Part shown: in pieces, positions 1 to 4,995 of the stretch
Layout of the letters: each line of letters begins with the position of its first letter
How positions within the stretch are numbered: the stretch's first letter is position 1
From: Crenothrix polyspora
GTDB taxonomy: Bacteria; Pseudomonadota; Gammaproteobacteria; Methylococcales; Methylomonadaceae
Reading direction: 5' to 3'
Assembly (NCBI GenBank): GCA_945903675.1
Contig: CAMDOP010000166.1
Coordinates: forward strand, 1-7,202
Length of the DNA: 7,202 nucleotides
Translations under genes and position numbers: made by a program
Notes under the pieces: generated by a model
The model's input: the letters and a program-made list of their open reading frames with translations, nothing else
The model's database searches: none
Told to the model about the DNA's origin: nothing

Positions 1-98
1 AAAAAGCAGTTCATGAAGGTAATTTAAGCCATGCACCCGCAGCAACAAAATTAGTTGATGCAGCAATCGTTCATCTTAACAGCATCCCTAAAAAATAA
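1..98 (+). CDS. 3' end of an unidentified protein-coding gene
   Basis: An open frame (codons from position 3) enters from the left edge and ends at TAA 96-98, giving the last 31 residues of a protein. The tail has alternating small and hydrophobic residues (NLSHAPAATKLVDAAIVHL) and a basic end (PKK), compatible with a soluble protein's C-terminal helix. The other two + frames have stops within the first 30 bases. A strong + strand terminator 18 bases downstream supports this being a real gene end. Too little is present to name a family. Confidence 0.6.
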   Translation, partial: KAVHEGNLSHAPAATKLVDAAIVHLNSIPKK

Positions 99-116
99 GC
101 ACTAACTGCATAATCA

Positions 117-147
117 AACAGGCTGCATCCTTAGGCAGCCTGTTTTT
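117..147 (+). terminator. Intrinsic (rho-independent) terminator
   Basis: A perfect 10-bp stem, AACAGGCTGC (117-126) with GCAGCCTGTT (135-144), closes an 8-base loop and runs into TTTTT (143-147). It lies just after the stop codon at 98 and ends the upstream + strand gene. The convergent gene ending at 162 would meet the same hairpin, but on that strand the stem is not followed by a clean T-run, so termination should be weaker in that direction. Confidence 0.9.
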
Positions 148-161
148 AACTTATCAAAGCA

Positions 162-1466
162 TTAATCTGCAACCACTCTTACCACCGCAAAGCCTCCACC
201 AAGGGTACGAAAATTGGTGGTTTGTCCTTGATAAAGTCTAGCGCTAACTAATTGCGTATGTGCTTTATAAACATAATGTCGTAAATCTAATTTAAATTCC
301 ACGTACTCATGATCAATCTCCACTCTGCGCTGACTAGGCTGCACTAGGGTTTGAGCGACATAATCGCTGTTTATAATGTCGTTAAATACACGTTTGGTTA
401 ATTTATCACCACGATATGCGGCTTTACTGCCATATCCTTTAGCGGGCTTAAAAAACAACTGCTTGCGACTCGCCCATAACGTATCGGCATCACCAACCCT
501 AACCTGTGTGGTATGTGCAATACCGGCTAGCAATATTGCTCTAGTTTTTTCTTCTACACCCAACGCTATTAATTGGACTTCATCACTTAACACCACCAGA
601 TTGCGCTTATCCGCATATAAAGCATGAGCTCTAGGATGAGGAGTAAGCACAACCGCACTCGCTAAATAAGCCGCTAATAAAGCTTGCTGAGAGGATGCCT
701 CTAAAGCAAAGTCAGTTAAACGATTGTAGACTAAATCAATACGCAACTTATCATGCCACAGTGCATCGTCATGATAAGTGAGCTCGGAAGGGTCGCAAAT
801 AACCGTGTGTATACCGTGTTGCTCAAATAGTTTTTTAAACAACAGAAATTCAGGTAGCATAAATTGATTTGCTGGATCGATATCAACAATGGCAATCGTT
901 TTTAATACTTGCATACCACGTTCGGTTTGCCATTCATCAAGGAACATAGTGACAAAAGTCTGCTCGAGAGCCTCACCCCCATTTTCAATGGCCAATAACG
1001 CAAAATTAAAACGCTCACAACATTGTTGCTGACTACGCACTAACAGAGCATTAATTAAAGCCCCTCCGGCATTACTATTAATTTCTATCAGTTTGGGTTC
1101 TTCACCCTCTAAATGAAAATCGTAGCCAAAAAACACACCTCGCGCTAATGGTTGAAAATGGGCAGCCTCTGGAGCATAGGTTAAAACATGCTGTTGAAAG
1201 GCTGGCATGGCAATCACCGTTTCTATTGCCATAATGATGTCACGCTGCTTTTGCAAACAGTGTTCGCTAATAAACACTCTGGCTTTAGCTATCATATTGG
1301 AGCGCTCATTGACGATCATGTCATAGATACTTCCCTCATCACCCTGCTGACTTAGCAGTTCACGTAATGCCTGATGAGACTGCGCTACACATTGACATTG
1401 CTGATTAAGCTGTTCGGCACTCAAGTTACTATCCTTAACAATAATTGACGACTGTTGTTCTTTCAT
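162..1466 (-). CDS. ATP-grasp-like protein of unknown substrate
   Basis: This 434-residue soluble protein has no signal peptide or membrane segment. An N-terminal helical region (about 1-100) precedes GYDFHL (114-119) and KLIEINSNAGG (125-135), an acidic/Asn motif of the kind that binds metal in ATP-grasp enzymes. The middle has DLVYNRLTDF (244-253) and a conserved-looking PHPRAHALYADKRNL stretch (276-290). The C-terminal third has FFKPAKGYGSKAAYRG (338-352), resembling a nucleotide-binding lysine and glycine-rich loop, then FKLDLRHYVY (391-400) and NFRTLGGGFAVV (418-429). The layout recalls glutathionylspermidine-synthase-like or circularly permuted ATP-grasp ligases that join a carboxylate to an amine or thiol. 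That assignment is from motif appearance only, and the substrate is unknown. The ATG at 1466 has no clear Shine-Dalgarno site, so a later start is possible; a perfect TATAAT lies 58 bases upstream. It converges on the gene ending at 98 and is transcribed alone here. Confidence 0.8.
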   Translation of the reverse strand: MKEQQSSIIVKDSNLSAEQLNQQCQCVAQSHQALRELLSQQGDEGSIYDMIVNERSNMIAKARVFISEHCLQKQRDIIMAIETVIAMPAFQQHVLTYAPEAAHFQPLARGVFFGYDFHLEGEEPKLIEINSNAGGALINALLVRSQQQCCERFNFALLAIENGGEALEQTFVTMFLDEWQTERGMQVLKTIAIVDIDPANQFMLPEFLLFKKLFEQHGIHTVICDPSELTYHDDALWHDKLRIDLVYNRLTDFALEASSQQALLAAYLASAVVLTPHPRAHALYADKRNLVVLSDEVQLIALGVEEKTRAILLAGIAHTTQVRVGDADTLWASRKQLFFKPAKGYGSKAAYRGDKLTKRVFNDIINSDYVAQTLVQPSQRRVEIDHEYVEFKLDLRHYVYKAHTQLVSARLYQGQTTNFRTLGGGFAVVRVVAD

Positions 1467-1523
1467 TGCATTTAATAGTTGTTTTAAAAAAGCGGAAATA
1501 TCACACCTTGCAAATAATAAGTA

Positions 1524-1529
1524 ATTATA
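1524..1529 (-). promoter_or_regulatory. Candidate -10 box for the ATP-grasp-like gene
   Basis: On the - strand these bases read TATAAT, a perfect sigma-70 -10 hexamer, 58 bases before the ATG at 1466. This implies a leader of about 50 bases. No good -35 hexamer sits at the 16-18 base position (CCTGCT or CTGCTT), so the promoter would be weak or activator-dependent. It could also be a chance match in A/T-rich DNA. Confidence 0.4.
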
Positions 1530-1636
1530 CCGTCCTTAAAGCCTAAGCAGGATATTCTCTTTATCATTGCCGCGCAGACCTATACTGTCATTTAATTAAC
1601 TAAAAACAGACCAAAGACAGGACGGCTATTGCTATC

Positions 1637-1658
1637 TAAAACAGCTATAGTTGTTTTA
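1637..1658. promoter_or_regulatory. 22-bp dyad, possible operator
   Basis: TAAAACAGCTA (1637-1647) is followed directly by its reverse complement with one mismatch, TAGTTGTTTTA (1648-1658). It lies in the 313-bp gap between the divergent ATP-grasp-like and metal-binding genes, about 60 bases upstream of the candidate + strand -35 box. A regulator-binding dyad fits, but no known operator is recognised. Apart from the two candidate promoters, nothing else was seen in this gap. Confidence 0.3.
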
Positions 1659-1717
1659 CTTCCAGCCCACTCAACATGTTTTATTCTGCCTTATATGTAA
1701 AACCCACACTACGACTA

Positions 1718-1746
1718 TTGTGATGAAATTCATATTTTGCTAGCAT
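1718..1746 (+). promoter_or_regulatory. Candidate extended -10 promoter for the small metal-binding gene
   Basis: TTGTGA (1718-1723, 4/6 match to the -35 consensus) is 17 bases from TAGCAT (1741-1746, 4/6 match to the -10). TGC directly before the -10 gives an extended -10 TGn element. Transcription would begin around 1753, leaving a leader of about 25 bases before the ATG at 1780. Confidence 0.4.
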
Positions 1747-1779
1747 GACGTATTAAATTTAAGACGACAGCTAATAATA

Positions 1780-1977
1780 ATGACTGATACCAATAAAGTA
1801 TGTGATCTTTGTGGTTTAACCGTGGAAGTCTCTGGTTTTACATTAACAACAAAAGAAGGCCATAAGTCGTTTTGCTGCGAAGGCTGTAAAAGTATTTTTC
1901 AATTATTAAATGAAGATCAGTTAATACCTGCTGCCTCTGAACAAGAAACTGATATTAACTCCGAAACTAAGTCCTAA
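1780..1977 (+). CDS. Stand-alone cysteine-rich metal-binding domain protein
   Basis: This 65-residue acidic protein has the cysteine pattern C-x2-C (CDLC, residues 8-11) and, after about 20 residues, C-C-x2-C (FCCEGC, 31-36). It resembles the short cysteine-rich metal-binding domain found at the N-terminus of some heavy-metal P-type ATPases, including CcoI-type copper pumps, and in TRASH-like zinc fingers. Here it stands alone: an acidic, probably disordered tail (about 46-65) follows and there is no membrane segment. It probably binds copper or zinc and might act as a small chaperone, sensor or sequestering protein; this is inference from the cysteines only. No strong Shine-Dalgarno precedes the ATG, but a candidate promoter ends about 33 bases upstream. 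The pyruvate-kinase homologue starts 131 bases downstream on the same strand with no terminator visible between them, so co-transcription is possible. Confidence 0.82.
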   Translation: MTDTNKVCDLCGLTVEVSGFTLTTKEGHKSFCCEGCKSIFQLLNEDQLIPAASEQETDINSETKS

Positions 1978-2093
1978 CGCTATAAGACATATAATAATAC
2001 CTGTCAATTATGAACTGCCTTTATGAGCTGACCACCCGTCATCAATTTGTCACATTTATTAGGTAAGGTCACCCTACAAAAACATTGTATTTT

Positions 2094-2099
2094 AAAGGG
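2094..2099 (+). promoter_or_regulatory. Ribosome binding site of the pyruvate-kinase homologue
   Basis: AAAGGG lies 9 bases before the ATG at 2109. It is the clearest Shine-Dalgarno site near this reading frame's start and supports the long N-terminal extension being translated. Confidence 0.6.
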
Positions 2100-2108
2100 C
2101 AATAAGCC

Positions 2109-3989
2109 ATGCATTTGGACACTCAAAAACATATTCCAGAATCTTGCGATGACACCCTGAAACAAATTCTTGCCGAGGTCACCGAGTTACGTCAAGAAAT
2201 TAAACTTAAAGCAAATCAGCGCTTACTAAAATACCCGTACCACAATCACTTAAGTGACTTTTCCGACAGCGCCTACAATCTTGCGCACTATCTTTCCATG
2301 CGGCAATATGATTTACGCCATTTACAAGATCGCTTGTCTCATGCCAGCTTAACGTCATTGGGCAGAGCTGAAGGCTCAGTATTATCGACGCTGGACTCGT
2401 TAATCGACATATTAAAGCGGGCAACAGATCCAAAGTATGTATCGAACGAGAATGGCCGTATATTTTGCTATGCACAAGGCCAACAGCTACTGGATCAGCA
2501 TACTATAGAATTATTTGGCCCCTTTCGTAAACACGGCAGGGCTCATATTATGGTGACCCTACCTAGCGAAGCCTCTTGGGATTATGCACTAGTAAAATCA
2601 ATGATTGAAAAGGGCATGAGCTGTGCGCGTATCAATTGTGCGCATGATGATCCAATTAGCTGGCAAGAAATGATAAACAATATACGTAGCGCTGAAACAG
2701 AACTCAATCGTTCTTGCCGTATTCTTATGGATCTTGCCGGACAGAAAATACGTACTAGTAATATAGCTCTGGGACCAAGCATACATCACCTACATGTACA
2801 AAAAGATCGCACGGGTAAGATTGTAAAGCCTGCTTATCTGATTTTAACGACCGACTCTGAGTCCTGCCCGGTAGATAATTCACTATTTAGAGTATCTATC
2901 CCAAAATCATTACATAAAAAACTTAAACTTGGTGCTTCTTTAGCGTTTATTGACCAGCAACACAAACAACGAAGTTTAAACGTTGATCAAGCGCTTTCTG
3001 ACACAGATTGGTTAGTCAGTTGTGACAAGTCAGCTTATCTTGTTTCTGGTTGCACCTTAATACTGACTCCGCATCAAAAAAAGACTAAACAAAAAACAGT
3101 TGAAAAGTTTACTTTAGGAGCGTTTACTGGCGAGCCCTTGGATATTGAGATACATAAAAATAATACGCTGTTATTAACGGCCGGTGATATAGAAGGTAAA
3201 CCTGCCGAATATATGGACGGTATTTTGATACACCCAGCTCAAATTGGTTGTACGCTATCTTCGGCCATAGATAAACTCGACATAGGACAACCCGTGTGGA
3301 TCGATGACGGCAAGATAGGAGCTATCGTCGAAGCTATCACTGATCAGGGTGCCTTGTTACGCATAACAGAAGCAAAAACGGGCGGTGTACGTATAAAAAG
3401 TGACAAAGGCATTAATTTTCCAGAAGCTAAATTGAATTTACCGCCACTCACCGAGAAAGATTTAGAAGACCTAGACTTTATTTGTAACCATGCTGATTTG
3501 GTTGGCTTTTCATTTATAGAAACCCTGGCAGATATTGAACAATTGATGATGGAACTTGCAAAACGCAATAAGTCAGAACTACCTATTATCGCCAAAATCG
3601 AAACCAATCGTGCCGTTAAAAATCTTCCCGATATTATCTTAGGAACTATCGATCGCCATAAGCTAGGCATCATGATTGCCAGAGGTGATTTAGCCGTAGA
3701 ATTAGGTAGTGCTAGGCTCGCTGAAATTCAGGAAGAACTGCTGTGGTTATGTGAAGCGGCTCATGTCCCTGTTATTTGGGCTACACAAGTACTTGAATCT
3801 GTCGCCAAACAGGGTAGTCGCTCTAGGGCTGAGTTTACCGATGCCGCAATGGCAGTCAGGGCTGAATGCGTTATGCTAAATAAAGGGCCCTATATACTGG
3901 ATGCAATAGTTGCTCTCGTGGACGTTATGATACGCATGCAAGAACATCAAAGGAAAAAGTTTTCTCGCTTAAGAGCCCTGCAATGGTAA
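2109..3989 (+). CDS. Divergent pyruvate-kinase family protein with N-terminal extension
   Basis: The 626 residues compare with about 470-480 for a standard pyruvate kinase, which converts phosphoenolpyruvate and ADP to pyruvate and ATP. Residues 1-140 are an extra, mostly helical and charged region. The barrel starts at HIMVTLPS (146-153) and continues with ARINCAHD (173-180) and LMDLAGQKIRT (206-216). The B domain (about 218-400) is nearly twice the usual size. It ends at IDDGKI (398-403), followed by KGINFPEAKLNLP (433-445), AKIET (495-499, with catalytic-type K496 and metal ligand E498), ARGDL (524-528, metal ligand D527), ATQVLES (558-564) and SRAEFTDAA (572-580). Differences from classic enzymes: the Ser of the R-x-N-x-S motif is Ala178, TKGPE is replaced by LAGQK, and the SGET-type loop is reduced to LNKGPY (590-595). 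The C-terminal allosteric domain is missing, the chain ending about 30 residues later. The core chemistry may persist, but regulation and substrate are uncertain; family membership is confident, pyruvate kinase activity is not. Confidence 0.9.
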   Translation: MHLDTQKHIPESCDDTLKQILAEVTELRQEIKLKANQRLLKYPYHNHLSDFSDSAYNLAHYLSMRQYDLRHLQDRLSHASLTSLGRAEGSVLSTLDSLIDILKRATDPKYVSNENGRIFCYAQGQQLLDQHTIELFGPFRKHGRAHIMVTLPSEASWDYALVKSMIEKGMSCARINCAHDDPISWQEMINNIRSAETELNRSCRILMDLAGQKIRTSNIALGPSIHHLHVQKDRTGKIVKPAYLILTTDSESCPVDNSLFRVSIPKSLHKKLKLGASLAFIDQQHKQRSLNVDQALSDTDWLVSCDKSAYLVSGCTLILTPHQKKTKQKTVEKFTLGAFTGEPLDIEIHKNNTLLLTAGDIEGKPAEYMDGILIHPAQIGCTLSSAIDKLDIGQPVWIDDGKIGAIVEAITDQGALLRITEAKTGGVRIKSDKGINFPEAKLNLPPLTEKDLEDLDFICNHADLVGFSFIETLADIEQLMMELAKRNKSELPIIAKIETNRAVKNLPDIILGTIDRHKLGIMIARGDLAVELGSARLAEIQEELLWLCEAAHVPVIWATQVLESVAKQGSRSRAEFTDAAMAVRAECVMLNKGPYILDAIVALVDVMIRMQEHQRKKFSRLRALQW

Positions 3990-3999
3990 GCAACATAAA

Positions 4000-4033
4000 G
4001 CGTAGGTTGAAACAGCATCAAACCAACCTACGC
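4000..4033. repeat. Short palindromic (REP-like) repeat
   Basis: GCGTAGGTTG (4000-4009) pairs perfectly with CAACCTACGC (4024-4033) across a 14-base loop, 11 bases after the stop of the pyruvate-kinase homologue. No T-run follows, so it is not a standard intrinsic terminator. It resembles the intergenic CGTAGGTTGGG-type palindromes dispersed through many gammaproteobacterial genomes (from memory). It may still slow 3' exonucleases or assist Rho-dependent ending of the upstream transcript. Confidence 0.6.
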
Positions 4034-4055
4034 GATAGTGTACATCCACATTATT

Positions 4056-4376
4056 AACTGATGTTACGGAGTAACGTTGCTTTACTCTCGTTTGCCGCGA
4101 CTAGCACCGCAGGTTTTGTTGGGATTAGCCCGAAGGGGCGCGGCATGGATGCCGCGAGGCGGTAGGAGGGCAGGAAGCCCTCTCTACCGCCTCGCGGCAA
4201 AACCGAGGAGCGCAAGACGAAGCGGCAATCGAGCCGCCTTTTCTTTGGATACTTTCTAAAGGCTGCGCAAAAGAAAGTATCTCGCCTTCGGGTGCGAATA
4301 CCCGATTAACACATCGTTGCGACAGCGACCTCATTATGTGTTTTTTATAAATCGTTGTGACTGCGTAACATCAGTT
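4056..4376 (+). mobile_element. MITE-like non-autonomous element, copy 1
   Basis: This 321-bp element is bounded by perfect 13-bp terminal inverted repeats, AACTGATGTTACG (4056-4068) and CGTAACATCAGTT (4364-4376). A flanking ATT occurs on each side (4053-4055, 4377-4379), a possible short target duplication but weak in A/T-rich DNA. It has no credible coding capacity; the open frames inside it follow its palindromes. The interior is packed with hairpins: CGCGGC/GCCGCG around ATGGAT (4139-4156), a long arm (4150-4199), GCGGC/GCCGC (4222-4237), GATACTTTCT/AGAAAGTATC (4248-4281) and CGGGT/ACCCG (4289-4304). A second copy lies inverted at about 6882-7197 and shares identical blocks of 43 and 37 bases, so the family is recently active or conserved. 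The transposase that would move it is not in the window and its terminal repeats are not recognised. Confidence 0.85.
4150..4199 (+). other. Long hairpin with AGGAA loop inside MITE copy 1
   Basis: A 16-bp outer stem (4150-4165 with 4184-4199) and a 6-bp inner stem GAGGGC/GCCCTC (4166-4171 with 4177-4182) are perfect apart from one bulged T at 4183. They close a 5-base AGGAA loop (4172-4176). The outer arm shares bases 4150-4156 with the neighbouring hairpin CGCGGCATGGATGCCGCG (4139-4156), so the two folds exclude each other. Both present GGA in a loop on this strand, the feature recognised by CsrA/RsmA-type RNA-binding proteins; any such role here is inference. Confidence 0.65.
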
Positions 4377-4403
4377 ATTAAAAGGATTTTCACAAATAAC
4401 GAT

Positions 4404-4574
4404 TTAATCTAATAAACTAAAATCATCTTTGTCTACGCCACATTCAGGGCACGTCCAATCTTCAGGGATATCTGCCCATAAGGTGCCAGGGGCAATACCG
4501 CTATCTACATCACCTTCAGCTTCATCATAAATATGACCACATACATCACACACGTATTTTTTATAATCAGACAT
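4404..4574 (-). CDS. Rubredoxin
   Basis: The - strand encodes 56 residues with the classic rubredoxin iron site, two C-x2-C-G knuckles: YVCDVCGHIYD (7-17) and WTCPECGVDKDDF (40-52). The four cysteines (9, 12, 42, 45) bind a single Fe. Between them are the family hallmarks Y16-D17, G21-D22, GIAPGT (26-31) and W33, with a hydrophobic DFSLL end. Its size and strong acidity match free rubredoxins, small cytoplasmic one-electron carriers that serve alkane hydroxylases, peroxide and superoxide reductases or diiron proteins. The partner is not visible here. GAGAG (4581-4585) lies 6 bases before the ATG and fixes the start. It is divergent from the kdp genes and its stop is 28 bases from MITE copy 1, with no other terminator, so its transcript may end in the element's hairpins. 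Confidence 0.96.
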   Translation of the reverse strand: MSDYKKYVCDVCGHIYDEAEGDVDSGIAPGTLWADIPEDWTCPECGVDKDDFSLLD

Positions 4575-4618
4575 AACTAACTCTCATTCATTAAATAGTA
4601 AAAAACCAACTCATTATC

Positions 4619-4634
4619 TGTAGATCATTCTACA
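4619..4634. promoter_or_regulatory. Inverted repeat upstream of rubredoxin
   Basis: TGTAGA (4619-4624) and TCTACA (4629-4634) form a perfect 6-bp dyad around TCAT, 45-60 bases upstream of the rubredoxin ATG, where a promoter or operator is expected. On the - strand, GATAAT directly after it is -10-like but lacks a matching -35. A regulator site is possible; no family is recognised. Confidence 0.3.
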
Positions 4635-4715
4635 TCGCAGCCTGACTTTAACAGCTTTAAGTTAATTTTCAATGCTTTTGTGTTGCCTGCGGCAATGCCT
4701 GTTATTCACCTTAAA

Positions 4716-4734
4716 TTTTATGGTTTTTTTACGC
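4716..4734 (+). promoter_or_regulatory. Candidate KdpE-binding site of the kdp operon
   Basis: TTTTATGGTTTTTTTACGC resembles the E. coli KdpE box as I remember it, TTTTATACTTTTTTTACAC, matching 16 of 19 positions including the T7-AC block. It lies about 83 bases before the first codon of the microprotein/kdpF/kdpA operon. In E. coli the response regulator KdpE binds just upstream of the -35 and activates under K+ limitation. Downstream hexamers are poor (TTAAAT at 4773-4778 is the best -10), as expected for an activator-dependent promoter. An adjacent dyad AGACT-T-AGTCT (4746-4756) may also matter. kdpD and kdpE are not in the window. Confidence 0.45.
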
Positions 4735-4816
4735 AATTAACGAGTAGACTTAGTCTGTTATTTTTATTAGCTTTAAATCAATCACACCCATCTTTCGTTA
4801 TTTTACAGAGCCTGTT

Positions 4817-4909
4817 ATGACCGCTTACTATCTACTATTAATATTAGGATTTTTTGCCATCACTGTCGCTCTCGTTTATGTTTTTGAAAAACTAAGGGGG
4901 CAGTCATGA
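4817..4909 (+). CDS. 30-residue single-pass membrane microprotein upstream of kdpF
   Basis: The frame from ATG 4817 encodes MTAYYLLLILGFFAITVALV followed by YVFEKLRGQS, one hydrophobic segment (about residues 4-23) with a charged E-K-L-R end. Its TGA (4907-4909) overlaps the kdpF ATG as ATGA, so its translation appears coupled to kdpF, and the kdpF Shine-Dalgarno lies in its last codons. AGAG (4807-4810) precedes its start by 6 bases. Short frames with a similar hydrophobic stretch and an E-K/R-L end occur ahead of kdpF in other bacteria, to my recollection, and are usually annotated as hypothetical. A role as an accessory subunit of the Kdp complex, or as a leader peptide setting kdpF translation, is inferred from position only. 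Confidence 0.7.
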   Translation: MTAYYLLLILGFFAITVALVYVFEKLRGQS

Positions 4910-4995
4910 GTTGGGTTAATCTCTTGAGTAGCGGACTTGCATTGGCGATTTTCATTTATCTGATTGCTGCGTTATTTTATCCGGAGAAATTTTGA
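4906..4995 (+). CDS. kdpF: KdpF, small subunit of the K+-transporting ATPase
   Basis: It encodes 29 residues, the same length as E. coli KdpF, with one transmembrane helix (about 6-25) and the family ending FYPEKF. KdpF sits in the inner membrane against KdpA and stabilises the KdpFABC complex. The ATG is preceded by a strong Shine-Dalgarno, AAGGGGG (4894-4900), and overlaps the upstream stop as ATGA. Its own TGA (4993-4995) overlaps the kdpA ATG as TGATG. Position, length and C-terminus together make the identification firm. Confidence 0.93.
   Translation: MSWVNLLSSGLALAIFIYLIAALFYPEKF

Noticed and set aside
376..627. 83-residue + strand frame antisense to the ATP-grasp-like gene
   Set aside because: No Shine-Dalgarno site or domain; the - strand frame has clear family-like motifs over the same bases.
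1990..1995. TATAAT downstream of the small metal-binding gene as a promoter for the pyruvate-kinase homologue
   Set aside because: The hexamer is perfect but no -35 is found at suitable spacing (CTAAGT), and A/T-rich DNA gives such matches by chance.
2047..2080. Possible promoter TTGTCA ... TACAAA with a GTAAGGT-C-ACCCTAC dyad between, MerR-like
   Set aside because: The spacer is 22 bases, beyond the 19-20 of MerR-type promoters, and the dyad has a mismatch; too weak to list as a feature.
4077..4334. Open reading frames on both strands inside the first repeat
   Set aside because: They translate the palindromes of the MITE-like element, give Arg/Pro/Ser-rich low-complexity proteins, lack ribosome binding sites, and the same region in copy 2 differs in frame.
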